The notes beneath the pieces are model-generated. The model saw only the letters and a program-made list of their open reading frames with translations, made no database searches and was not told the origin of the DNA. Of a DNA stretch of 64,000 nucleotides, positions 27,619 through 35,381 are shown in pieces (position 1 is the first letter of the stretch; every line of letters starts with the position of its first letter). Both the position numbers and the translations under genes were made by a program. This stretch comes from UQRS01 sp964481575 (GTDB lineage Bacteria > Bacillota > Clostridia > Oscillospirales > Acutalibacteraceae): positions 10,964-74,963 of the forward strand of contig CAYZTR010000006.1 of NCBI GenBank assembly GCA_964481575.1. Reading direction: 5' to 3'.

Positions 27619-28563
27619 TCAATTTTCCTCTGTTTCATCAAACAGGTCACTAGATAAATATTTGTCTCCCCCATCCGGGAACAGCGCTACAATATTTTTG
27701 CCGGTATTCTCCGGCCGGCTGGCCACCAGAGTGGCAGCCCACAGGACGGCCCCGGCCGAGATTCCGATCAACAGTCCCTCGGTTTTGGGGCACAGCCTGG
27801 CGTATTCGTAAGCATCCGCATCCGTGCAGCGGAGGATTTCGTTATACAACCGAAGATCGGTAATAGGACAGATATGTCCGCCGCCGATCCCCTGAATTTT
27901 ATGGGGGCCGGGTTCCCCGCCGGTCAGGACAGGACTTCCGGCAGGCTCCACGCCCACGATAACCACATCCGGATTCCGGCTGCGCAAATACTCCGCCGTC
28001 CCCCTGGAGGTGCCGCCTGTACCCACCGAGGCAATAAAGATATCCACCTTCCCGTCCATATCTTCCCAGATTTCAGGGCCGGTGGTCTTGAAATGGGCCT
28101 GTGGGTGGGCCAGATTTTCTGTTTGCAGAGGGCGGAAGGAACCGGGAATGGAATCCGCCAGTTCTTCCGCCTTATTTCCACCTCCGCCAAAGCCGGTCTT
28201 TTTAGGGGTCAAGACCACTTCGGCGCCGTAGGCCTGGAGCAAACGGCATTTTTCCACGCCGGAATCCTCTGCCATACAGATGATGGCTCGATATCCGCGG
28301 ACGGCGGACACAACGGCGATTCCGATGCCGGTATTCCCCGATGTACCCTCAATGATGGCCGTTCCGGGCTTTACAAGCCCCTGCTTTTCCCCTTCTGAGA
28401 TCATATTCAGCGCAGCTCTGTCCTTGACAGAACCGCCGGGATTGAAGGATTCCACTTTGGCATAGATCCTGGCCAGGGAACCTTCCAATTTCTCGATCCG
28501 GTTCAAATGCACAATGGGGGTATGCCCGATCAGCTCCAGGACATTTTGATAAACTTTACCCAT
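27619..28563 (-). CDS. cysK: Cysteine synthase-like PLP enzyme, copy 3
   Basis: 314 residues with PLP lysine in NPGGSVKDR, TSGNTGIGIA and GTGGTSRG. It differs from copy 2 at the substrate-gating region (MAEDSGVEKCRLLQAYGA, then KKTGFGGGGNK) and at KIQGIGGGHICPITD, a loop it shares with copy 1. The variant loops suggest a changed donor or nucleophile. The start overlaps the stop of the binding-protein gene (28563-28565), so it is tightly coupled to uptake. Confidence 0.87.
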   Translation of the reverse strand: MGKVYQNVLELIGHTPIVHLNRIEKLEGSLARIYAKVESFNPGGSVKDRAALNMISEGEKQGLVKPGTAIIEGTSGNTGIGIAVVSAVRGYRAIICMAEDSGVEKCRLLQAYGAEVVLTPKKTGFGGGGNKAEELADSIPGSFRPLQTENLAHPQAHFKTTGPEIWEDMDGKVDIFIASVGTGGTSRGTAEYLRSRNPDVVIVGVEPAGSPVLTGGEPGPHKIQGIGGGHICPITDLRLYNEILRCTDADAYEYARLCPKTEGLLIGISAGAVLWAATLVASRPENTGKNIVALFPDGGDKYLSSDLFDETEEN

Positions 28564-29747
28564 TAGTTATAGTCGTTGTACTGCTCCAGCAACTCAGCAT
28601 AGAAGGTATTGTCGGCATCCCGCTCAATCAGGTTATCCAACGCCGTCTTATACACCGAGGCGTCAACGTTCTGCCCAATGTCATAGGTGCTGAAATCAAT
28701 ATCAGAGCTGGACAGGGCGCCGGAGTTGTAGGCCGCGATCACATACTTCTCAATCCCGGTGGTGTTGGGATCTACCGAGTACTTGGTGACGCCGCCATAC
28801 AGATACGTCTCCACATAAGAAGTTTCCTTGCCGGAATAATCCGAAACGATCTTCACCACATTGGCCTTGATTTCCGCATCGGTCTCGCCCTGCTTGTAAT
28901 ACTCAAAGGCACGGATACGGGCAGTCTCATAAGCCACGAAAGCATCCTGCTTTTCTGTAATCTTGGCGGGAGAGGTCAGCTCACGGCAGCAGACATAGTT
29001 GGGCTGCAATTGGCCGGCTTCCGTGATGATTTCCAGGTCATAAGCGTCTGCATACAGCAGGGCATATTCCATGGGCAGGAAGCCCACTTCAATTTCTCCG
29101 CTCTGCACAGCCTGGGCGGTTTCCAGCTCTTCTCCGTAATAGGTAATGCTGCCGGCAGATTCGTCCTCGATGGCTTCGATGGTATCTGCAGACACGCCGT
29201 TATCCAGCAGATACTGGCGGGCGATGATCCAGGCCGCTTCGTTCCGGACAAAGCCCAGCTTTGCCCCCAGGATTGCATCGATATTAATGATGCTTTCGGC
29301 ATCCTGATAGGCAGCGGCATTGCCCTTCTTGGCAATCAGTGCGCCGCCTTCCACAGCGGTACCGGCGATAAAGGTAAGGTCATAACCAGAAGCAATGGCC
29401 TGCAGGTCTGCCACAAAGCCAATGGGCAGAATGTCCAGCTGATCGCTGCCCTGGTCAATGGCGGTCAGGGCATCGGTGCCGACAATATTCACCGGCTCCA
29501 CCGTAACCCCTTCTTCCTCAAAATACCCCAGCTGCAAAGCCAGGATGTTAATGGCAATCCGGATGTTGCCGGTGGGGAAGGAAACGCTTAAGGTACCGTA
29601 GTCTTTGACATCTTCTGTATCGCTGCTTGTGCTGGCAGTGTTCTGGCTGCTATCCTGGCCACACCCGGACAGGCTGGCCAAAGCCGACAGGATCAGTGCA
29701 GCAATCAAAATGCCGGAAAAAATTCTTTTCATATACGTATGTTTCAT
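28563..29747 (-). CDS. ABC transporter substrate-binding lipoprotein, SsuA/TauA (NMT1) type
   Basis: 394 residues. A lipoprotein signal ends in LSGC with Cys29, and a Ser/Thr/Asp linker follows. The body shows the NMT1/SsuA pattern: ALQLGYFEEEGVTVEPV near residue 72, ALTAIDQGSDQLDILPIG near 92 and KLGFVRNEAAWIIARQYL. It should capture a small sulfur-containing or related solute outside the membrane and deliver it to the permease and ATPase encoded downstream. ATG 29747 follows GAGGAG. The ligand is unknown. Confidence 0.88.
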   Translation of the reverse strand: MKHTYMKRIFSGILIAALILSALASLSGCGQDSSQNTASTSSDTEDVKDYGTLSVSFPTGNIRIAINILALQLGYFEEEGVTVEPVNIVGTDALTAIDQGSDQLDILPIGFVADLQAIASGYDLTFIAGTAVEGGALIAKKGNAAAYQDAESIINIDAILGAKLGFVRNEAAWIIARQYLLDNGVSADTIEAIEDESAGSITYYGEELETAQAVQSGEIEVGFLPMEYALLYADAYDLEIITEAGQLQPNYVCCRELTSPAKITEKQDAFVAYETARIRAFEYYKQGETDAEIKANVVKIVSDYSGKETSYVETYLYGGVTKYSVDPNTTGIEKYVIAAYNSGALSSSDIDFSTYDIGQNVDASVYKTALDNLIERDADNTFYAELLEQYNDYN

Positions 29748-29778
29748 GATAATTTCTCCTCATCTTTATATTTTAGTT

Positions 29779-29883
29779 TTAAAATTCAAATCGTTTGGGT
29801 CGGTGCGTACAGCTGCTACAGACGCAACATCGGTGGAAAACCCGGACAACCGCTTCCTGCTTCACATATTTTAATGTATGCAT
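29779..29883 (-). CDS. Small cysteine-rich ORF (34 codons), possible leader peptide
   Basis: ATG 29883 is preceded by AGGAGG with 7-base spacing, one of the strongest ribosome sites in the operon. The peptide has 34 residues with HRCCVCSSCTHR at positions 17-28, so four Cys codons fall within seven, and it ends in TAA 31 bases before the binding-protein gene. It lies in the 147-base gap after the M20 gene stop. I recognise no family. It could be a cysteine-sensing leader peptide or a small metal/thiol-binding protein; expression is not proven. Confidence 0.5.
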   Translation of the reverse strand: MHTLKYVKQEAVVRVFHRCCVCSSCTHRPKRFEF

Positions 29884-29894
29884 CGGGAAACCTC

Positions 29895-31019
29895 CTAAAG
29901 TGTCATCAGCGTCTGGGTCAGAGTCGCGCTCCGAACCAGCTCTGACAGGGTGGTGTATTCCTGTCTGGTATGTGTATTCTCCATGGCATTGGCAATGACA
30001 ATGCCGCGAATCCCCTTTTGGTTCAACCAGTTATTGTCACTTCCGCCAAAGGTGGTGATCAGCTTGGGTGGGCCATACCGCAGCCGCTCCAAAGCCGCTG
30101 CAAACCGCTGCACCACCGGCTCCTCCGAATCAATGCGGTATGCCCGAATCTCCTCGGTCACGGTCACGTCCACCTTGGCTTGCAGACCAGCCGCTTCTTC
30201 CGCAAAAACTTCCCGGATATGCCGGGCGGCCGCATCGGCCGCTTCCGGCCGGAGGCTTCGGATCTCGCCGCTGATCTCAATCCGGGCGGGGACAATGTTC
30301 CGGCCGCTTCCACCCCGAATCCTGCCGAAATTCACCGTGGTATCCGGCGAGATGTGGCCGGTTGGAAGCCGGGACAAGGCTTGCACCGCCGCCGTCAGTG
30401 CATTGACCCCTTCTTCCGGGGCAAAGCCGGCATGCGCCGCCTTCCCCTCCAGAAGGATCTCCACCGACAGGATGGAAGGTGCGCATGTGGCAGCCGTTCC
30501 GATGGGGCCGGTAAGATCCAGCACATAGGCAAGCCTGGACCGGATTCTGCTGAAGTCGAACACCGACGCGCCTTTACAGTATGGCTCCTCTGCCACCGTC
30601 AACAGCACTTCAATGTCCGGATGGGGCAGATGCTCCTCCTGCAGCACCGCCAGGGCCTCCAGGATGGATACGATCCCTGAAATGTCGTCCGCACCCAGTA
30701 CCGTGGAGCCGTCCGAAGTAATCCTGCCGTCCGGATGGAAGACCGCCTTTTTGCCCAACCCGGGAGAAACCGTGTCCATGTGGGCGGAGAACAGCACCCC
30801 ATCCCCCGTTGCATTCCCGGGAAGCAAGGCGTACAGGTTTCCGGCGGATTGCGAGGTTTCCTGGCCCAGCCTGCTGCCGGCATCGTCCTCATATACGGAC
30901 AATCCCAAAGCGGCCAGCCGTTCCTTCAGGTATTCCTTGATGGGCCCTTCCGAATAAGATTCGGAATCGAACGCCACCAGCCTTTGAAATTCCTGCCGGA
31001 TTCTTTCCGGATTAACCAT
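29895..31019 (-). CDS. M20-family metallopeptidase (PepT-like)
   Basis: 374 residues. Zinc ligands and catalytic residues are visible: His80 and Asp82 in SAHMDTVSPG, the Asp in GADDISGI (111-112), and the Glu pair in AEEPYCKG (144-145). A dimerisation domain follows (about 185-290), with a late GGSDNNWLNQKG and HTRQEYTTLSEL. It most resembles peptidase T-like aminopeptidases, which release N-terminal residues from small peptides. First gene of the sulfur operon, behind GGGGTGAGG. Cleavage of a Cys-containing peptide or conjugate is inference. Confidence 0.85.
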   Translation of the reverse strand: MVNPERIRQEFQRLVAFDSESYSEGPIKEYLKERLAALGLSVYEDDAGSRLGQETSQSAGNLYALLPGNATGDGVLFSAHMDTVSPGLGKKAVFHPDGRITSDGSTVLGADDISGIVSILEALAVLQEEHLPHPDIEVLLTVAEEPYCKGASVFDFSRIRSRLAYVLDLTGPIGTAATCAPSILSVEILLEGKAAHAGFAPEEGVNALTAAVQALSRLPTGHISPDTTVNFGRIRGGSGRNIVPARIEISGEIRSLRPEAADAAARHIREVFAEEAAGLQAKVDVTVTEEIRAYRIDSEEPVVQRFAAALERLRYGPPKLITTFGGSDNNWLNQKGIRGIVIANAMENTHTRQEYTTLSELVRSATLTQTLMTL

Positions 31020-31096
31020 AACCTCACCCCATTCCCATGGTCAAAAGTTGCTGCAACCTGCCGAAGCAGGTATGTCGCGTTTCCTTTGATGTTGCT

Positions 31097-31126
31097 ATTA
31101 TACGTTCTCTTTTTGAAAATGTCCAA
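31097..31126 (-). promoter_or_regulatory. Predicted promoter of the cysteine-synthase/ABC operon
   Basis: On the minus strand TTGGAC (31121-31126) and TATAAT (31097-31102) are 18 bases apart, about 75 bases before the M20 start. The leader contains a small ACCTGC-TTCG-GCAGGT hairpin. No T-box or SAM riboswitch signature was seen. Confidence 0.6.
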
Positions 31127-31144
31127 TATCTGATAGGAATAATA

Positions 31145-31167
31145 GGTTATAGTTTCAAGCTATAACC
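31145..31167. promoter_or_regulatory. LysR-type dyad upstream of the sulfur operon promoter
   Basis: GGTTATAG-N7-CTATAACC is a perfect 8-bp dyad containing T-N11-A (31150 and 31162). Its centre is about 65 bases upstream of the expected transcript start, the usual place of a LysR activator site. No LysR gene is in the window. Confidence 0.5.
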
Positions 31168-31278
31168 AATAAGAAAAATGAGCAAAATTTCCAGGAGTAC
31201 ACCTAAATTTTTTCTAAAAAAAGCCGTCTCAAGGGAATATTGTGTCATTTATTGGACAGAAGACAAGTATAATAAAAA

Positions 31279-31305
31279 CAGGGTTGACAAACAGCAGTCA
31301 CCCTG
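31279..31305. promoter_or_regulatory. Inverted repeat overlapping the promoter of the small basic protein
   Basis: CAGGGTTGAC (31279-31288) and GTCACCCTG (31297-31305) form a 9-bp inverted repeat with one extra T, covering the -35 box and most of the spacer. It is placed like a repressor operator. Confidence 0.4.
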
Positions 31306-31312
31306 TTATAAT
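31284..31312 (+). promoter_or_regulatory. Fully consensus sigma-A promoter
   Basis: TTGACA (31284-31289), a 17-base spacer and TATAAT (31307-31312) match the consensus at every box position. It drives the small ORF at 31354. Confidence 0.8.
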
Positions 31313-31353
31313 AAAAAGCAGAAAAGAACAAATGTTCTTTAGGAGGAGTCGTT

Positions 31354-31575
31354 ATGTTGCAAGCTGCATGTTCTAACTGGTATGTGATCCTGTTCGCCGC
31401 CTTTCTGGTCTGGGGACTGTTCCATGAGGAATCCCTGGCTCTGCTGGAGCGCAAGGCGCTGCTGCACCTGAAGCGGGCTATCCGCCGGGCCAAAAAGCGT
31501 CGCTCCGCTCAGCGGGCCATTTCATCCCGCGCCACGGCTTCCCGCGCCCGGGTCTGCTCCCGTTCTGCCTTTTAA
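31354..31575 (+). CDS. Small membrane-anchored, strongly basic protein, unknown
   Basis: 73 residues. A hydrophobic segment spans about residues 8-24 (NWYVILFAAFLVWGLF). A very basic tail follows, with RRAKKRRSAQR near 44-54 and further Arg/Ser repeats to the end. ATG 31354 follows TTAGGAGG with 9-base spacing. Promoter, ribosome site and reading frame agree, so I consider it real. I recognise no family. It could bind nucleic acid or acidic lipid at the membrane; that is speculation. Confidence 0.65.
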   Translation: MLQAACSNWYVILFAAFLVWGLFHEESLALLERKALLHLKRAIRRAKKRRSAQRAISSRATASRARVCSRSAF

Positions 31576-31624
31576 TCTCCCACCCCTCGTTGGCATTTCT
31601 CTGCCTTAATCTTCCTGACGCCCA

Positions 31625-31653
31625 TTGCTTTTTTTCATAATATTGCGTATAAT
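31625..31653 (+). promoter_or_regulatory. Predicted promoter of the 2-hydroxyacid dehydrogenase
   Basis: TTGCTT (31625-31630) and TATAAT (31648-31653) have 17-base spacing, 34 bases upstream of the start codon. Confidence 0.65.
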
Positions 31654-31686
31654 GCTGTTATACACTTTTGCAGGAAGAGGTAGCCT

Positions 31687-32646
31687 ATGAAGATTGTCAT
31701 TACGGATTTTGCCACAGTGTCCCAGGGAGGGCTGGATCTGTCCCCCCTGAATGCCTTCCAGCCCATTACCGTTTACCAGGAAACCGCCCTGGAGGAAACA
31801 GCGCTGCGGGTTGCAGAGGCCGATGTCATCCTTTGTAATAAAACCCTGCTGAATGCCGAGACCCTGGCACAGGCCAGCCATCTGCAATATATTGGCCTGT
31901 TTGCCACCGGGTATAATAACATTGACCTGGAGTATGCCGATCAGAAAGGCATCACTGTCTGCAACGCCGGCAGTTACTCCACCGACGCTGTAGCCCAGCA
32001 CACCTTCGCCCTGCTGCTGGAGCTGGCCGGAAAGGTGGGACAGTACCATCAGTTTGTAGAACAAGGCGGGTGGATCCGCTCCACCACCTTCTCTCCCTTT
32101 GTTTATCCCACCGTGGAGCTGGCCGGCAAAACCATGGGGCTCATCGGATACGGCAGCATTGGCAAGGCGGTGGCAAACATTGCCCTGGCCTTCGGGATGA
32201 AGGTGCTGGTGCACACCCGCACCCCCGGCCAGGACAACAACGTCACCTTTGTGGATTTTGATACCCTGCTGGCCCAATCCGACATAATTTCCCTCCACTG
32301 TCCCCTGACCCGGGACAATGCGGGGATGTTTGACGCCGCCGCCTTTGCAAAATGCAAACAGGGCGCCCTGTTTCTCAACACCGCCCGGGGGCCACTGGTG
32401 CAGGAGGAAGCCCTGCGGGAAGCGCTGGAATCCGATCAACTGGCCGGCGCCGGACTGGATGTTCTGTCCGTGGAACCCATGTCACCGGACTGTCCTCTGC
32501 TCCACGCCAAGAATCTTCTGATTACCCCCCATGTGGCCTGGTCTCCCCTGGAAACCCGGCAGAGATTGCTGCAAATTGCTGCGGACAATCTGACTGCCTT
32601 TTTGGCTGGCGCTCCGACGCATGTGGTCAATCATCCGCTGAAATAA
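31687..32646 (+). CDS. D-2-hydroxyacid dehydrogenase (NAD-dependent)
   Basis: 319 residues. The Rossmann motif GLIGYGSIGKAVANIA is near residue 150. Catalytic Arg is in NTARGPLV near 232, Glu in SVEPM near 262 and His in ITPHVAWSP near 282. The family reduces 2-oxo acids such as hydroxypyruvate, glyoxylate or 2-ketoisocaproate to D-hydroxyacids. ATG 31687 follows GAGGTA. Monocistronic. The substrate is not determined. Confidence 0.92.
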   Translation: MKIVITDFATVSQGGLDLSPLNAFQPITVYQETALEETALRVAEADVILCNKTLLNAETLAQASHLQYIGLFATGYNNIDLEYADQKGITVCNAGSYSTDAVAQHTFALLLELAGKVGQYHQFVEQGGWIRSTTFSPFVYPTVELAGKTMGLIGYGSIGKAVANIALAFGMKVLVHTRTPGQDNNVTFVDFDTLLAQSDIISLHCPLTRDNAGMFDAAAFAKCKQGALFLNTARGPLVQEEALREALESDQLAGAGLDVLSVEPMSPDCPLLHAKNLLITPHVAWSPLETRQRLLQIAADNLTAFLAGAPTHVVNHPLK

Positions 32647-32804
32647 CAAGCCCTGATACAGGCAACACCGAAGCGGCGTTCCGGTGGGGTTGGAATTTAC
32701 GGTGTCCCAGCAGCGTTGAGACACATTCCGCCTACAGGTGTCATTGGTTCCGACCATGGCGCAGTGCAGACCTTCCCCGAGGTCAAGGCACACCCTGTCT
32801 ACCG

Positions 32805-32934
32805 GTGGTGCAGAAGTTGCTTCAAGTAACGCTGGTGCGGCTAGGTAGTGCAGAAGTTGCTTCAAGTAGCGCTGGAGCGGCTAGGTAGTGCAGAAGTTGC
32901 TTCAAGTAGCGCTGGAACGGCTAGGTAGTGCGGG
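32805..32934. repeat. Tandem repeat, 40-bp unit, three copies plus a partial
   Basis: Units start at 32805, 32845 and 32885, with core TGCAGAAGTTGCTTCAAGTA and a few substitutions per copy. A 10-base partial unit follows at 32925. Confidence 0.9.
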
Positions 32935-33012
32935 AATTACACGCTGTATTCACCCTCCCGATAAGGGAAGGCTGTGGGGCGAGCTGTTACCGCATAGTTC
33001 CGCTTACCATAT

Positions 33013-33116
33013 CCAAGCGTTGGGGTGTCTCACAAAATCAAAGCATTAGCGTGTCACACAAGATCAAAGTATTAGCGTATCACACAAGATTGAAGCGTTG
33101 GGGTGCCTCGCAAGTG
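33013..33116. repeat. Tandem repeat, 26-bp unit, four copies
   Basis: Units at 33013, 33039, 33065 and 33091 share AAGCgTTgGgGTgtC followed by CACAAgAT, with the lower-case positions varying. A degenerate fifth unit may follow near 33125. Confidence 0.85.
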
Positions 33117-33264
33117 CCACCAAATCAAGGAAAGCATTGGCTTCTCACAGAAAGGCCCTCCCCTGGGAAAGGACTTACGGTTCCCCGTGCAAGGCAGCAT
33201 CCGCCCGGTCACCGGCTTTTATCAAAGTCTGATCTGCACAGAAACATGCACAATACTGAAAAAT

Positions 33265-33309
33265 AAAGTCTCCCATGACAGCATTTAAAACTGCCATGGG
33301 AGACTTTTT
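33265..33309. terminator. Bidirectional terminator between dehydrogenase and PHP gene
   Basis: A 13-bp stem (AAAGTCTCCCATG, 33265-33277; complement 33295-33307) is extended inward by CAG/CTG past a mismatch and followed by T5 rightward. Confidence 0.85.
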
Positions 33310-33336
33310 ACATTCATTTTCTTTCTTCGCCGTCAC

Positions 33337-34041
33337 TTAATAACGCAGATGCTCCGGCATGGGAGCAGACACCTTCCACCCCTTGACGCCGCCCTGCAGC
33401 AGCTGCTGGGCCAGCGCCTTTTCATCAACCGGAAGCTCCTCCAGATAGATGCCGCCCCGGCAGGCATCCTCCTTCTCGTGAAAATCCGAGCCGGACAGCA
33501 GCACTAAACCGTTGGTGGCACCATAGGTATACGCCACATCATTATGGGAATTCCAACGCACATTGCCGTTGAAGATTTCCACGCCGTGGAGATGGGCCGG
33601 ATTCCGGGGAAAACAAACGCTGCGGAAGGGATGCGCCTGGGCGAAAAACAGCCCGTTTTCCTCCGCCAGCCGATAAAACGTGCCGGGAGTCATGTCATAC
33701 AATTCCGGATGGCTCTTTAAAAATTCCGCGTCTATACCGTACACCAGATGATCATTGATACTGTCGGTAAACCGCAGCTCCATGCCCAAATAGATCCGCA
33801 GATCAGTGCCCTCCGCCGCAGACAAAGCGGCACGGTAGCCAGCCAGCCAGCGATCTATTTTCTCAGCCCAGGTCAGGCCCTGATGTTGTTCCTCATAAAA
33901 CCAGTCCCGATAATAATGATCGGTGACAATAATGGCGCTGTATCCCTGGGCAATATACTGGGGAATCGCATCCGCCGGATGCACCACACCACAATGGCTG
34001 GTTAAAGGAGTATGAAAATGGGTTTCCACTAAATAAGACAT
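33337..34041 (-). CDS. PHP-domain metal-dependent phosphoesterase
   Basis: 234 residues. ETHFHTPLTSHCG near residue 6 (HxH motif), IIVTDHYY near 38, LGMELRF near 85, AQAHPFR near 135 and GSDFHE near 190 are the PHP metal ligands in order. It is likely a phosphatase or nuclease of the YciV/HisK group; the substrate is unknown. ATG 34041 follows AGGAGCG; the frame upstream runs into the S41 protease gene and is not used. Last gene of the division-block transcript, before the terminator. Confidence 0.85.
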   Translation of the reverse strand: MSYLVETHFHTPLTSHCGVVHPADAIPQYIAQGYSAIIVTDHYYRDWFYEEQHQGLTWAEKIDRWLAGYRAALSAAEGTDLRIYLGMELRFTDSINDHLVYGIDAEFLKSHPELYDMTPGTFYRLAEENGLFFAQAHPFRSVCFPRNPAHLHGVEIFNGNVRWNSHNDVAYTYGATNGLVLLSGSDFHEKEDACRGGIYLEELPVDEKALAQQLLQGGVKGWKVSAPMPEHLRY

Positions 34042-34072
34042 AACAAGCGCTCCTGCCATTTCATCAAAATTT

Positions 34073-35281
34073 TTAGGATTGGGGAATCTCCCCGGTCTGC
34101 AAATAGGCCACAGCGGCCTGAAGTTGCCGGTCGGTAGCATCCGTCAGGTAATAATAATTGTCCGTCTCCTCCTGGGTCAACGCCAGCGGAAAATCCGGCG
34201 TCAATCCCACTCCATGAAAGGATTCCCCGCTGGGCGGAAAAAATTCTGCCACAGTGAATTTTACTGAGGAACCGTCCGGCAGATTATAGGTGCGCTGCAT
34301 AACCCCTTTTCCGTAGGTGGTAGTGCCCAGCAGCACCCCTTTCCCGGTGTCCCGGATGGCAGCTGCAAACAATTCGGCAGAAGAAGCTGTCCTGCTGTCG
34401 GTCAGCACCACAATCGGCCAATCCGTTTCCTGGGATCCGTCGCAGGTATACAAGACCTGCTGCTTTCCGTTGGCATAGGCCGCGGTGATAATATTACAAG
34501 CAGGTAACAGTTGCTGCAAGGCTTCCGCTGTCCCCTCAATCACGCCACCGCCGCATTGCCGCAGATCAAAAATCAGGGAAGTGGCGCCCGCCTCCTCAAA
34601 TGCGGCCAGAGCAGTTTGCAGCTGTTTCGGAGTCAACTCATTAAATCGGACAAACTGCACATACCCGCAGTCTTCAACCATTCGATAATAGACGGTGGTC
34701 TGCTCATATTCCGCAGGCGAAACCGTACAGTTCACGGTTTCCTGCTCCCGCTGCAAGGTCAGGGTCACACTGTTCTGTTCCTGCAAACCGGACAGCAACG
34801 TGAATGCCTCGTTCTCTTCCATATCCGTCAGCAGGGTGCCGTTCAATGCAACAATCACATCTCCATCCCGTACACCGGCTGCGTAAGCCGGGCTGTTGGG
34901 ATCACAACGATAGATATACAAACCCGCCAGCTCCTGATGGGCCAACACCGTAATGCCAAGTGCAATGATGTCCCCCTGATTGGCAAGACGATTGGTCTCA
35001 GTATCTTCCACCCCAAAGTATCCCGCATAAGGATCCCCCAGCCCTTCGATATAGGACCGGGACAGGGTATCTGCCAAAGCATCCTCATCCAGCGGCCACA
35101 GGTAATTGGCATCTGTCAGACGCTCAATAGCGGCAATTTTCTGATACCAACCATGGCGCCCCAGAATGGCGGTAACCCCCAGAGGAGACAAAAAGCACAA
35201 AGCCACTGCCGTTCCAATGCTGGAAACCAGCACAGCAACCACCAACGCAATACAAAGAAACCGTACAGAAACTTTTTTCAC
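34073..35281 (-). CDS. S41-family C-terminal processing peptidase
   Basis: 402 residues. Residues 8-33 are a membrane anchor, so the protease faces outside. A PDZ domain (about 90-175) contains GVRDGDVIVALNG. The S41 core has the nucleophile Ser in SRTASSAELFAAAI and the Lys in TTYGKGVMQ. The start is GTG 35281 behind GAGG. It stands next to the FtsEX/murein hydrolase genes, as CtpA-like proteases often do, and could trim a cell-wall hydrolase; that is inference. Confidence 0.9.
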   Translation of the reverse strand: MKKVSVRFLCIALVVAVLVSSIGTAVALCFLSPLGVTAILGRHGWYQKIAAIERLTDANYLWPLDEDALADTLSRSYIEGLGDPYAGYFGVEDTETNRLANQGDIIALGITVLAHQELAGLYIYRCDPNSPAYAAGVRDGDVIVALNGTLLTDMEENEAFTLLSGLQEQNSVTLTLQREQETVNCTVSPAEYEQTTVYYRMVEDCGYVQFVRFNELTPKQLQTALAAFEEAGATSLIFDLRQCGGGVIEGTAEALQQLLPACNIITAAYANGKQQVLYTCDGSQETDWPIVVLTDSRTASSAELFAAAIRDTGKGVLLGTTTYGKGVMQRTYNLPDGSSVKFTVAEFFPPSGESFHGVGLTPDFPLALTQEETDNYYYLTDATDRQLQAAVAYLQTGEIPQS

Positions 35282-35381
35282 ACAATCGCCTCATTCTCAT
35301 CATACACGGGAAAGGGAGCTTCCCAGGAAACACACTGCGACAGTTCGGTCTGCCGCAACCCTGCGAAAACTGTTCCCATAC

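Larger units (their letters stand above)
32647..33264. other. Gene-free stretch with two tandem-repeat arrays
   Basis: About 620 bases between the dehydrogenase and a terminator. A 112-codon frame (32928-33266) overlaps the arrays but is unlikely, because the repeat periods of 40 and 26 are not multiples of three. The arrays are listed separately. The remaining sequence shows no promoter, RNA gene or protein similarity I can recognise. Confidence 0.6.

Noticed and set aside
31020..31100. T-box or SAM riboswitch in the sulfur operon leader
   Set aside because: The leader is about 70 bases with only one small hairpin; neither conserved core is seen.
32805..33116. Possible CRISPR array
   Set aside because: The units are directly adjacent, with no unique spacers, and no cas gene is in the window.
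32928..33266. 112-codon plus-strand frame in the repeat region
   Set aside because: It crosses a 26-bp tandem array whose period breaks any codon repeat, and it lacks a ribosome site.
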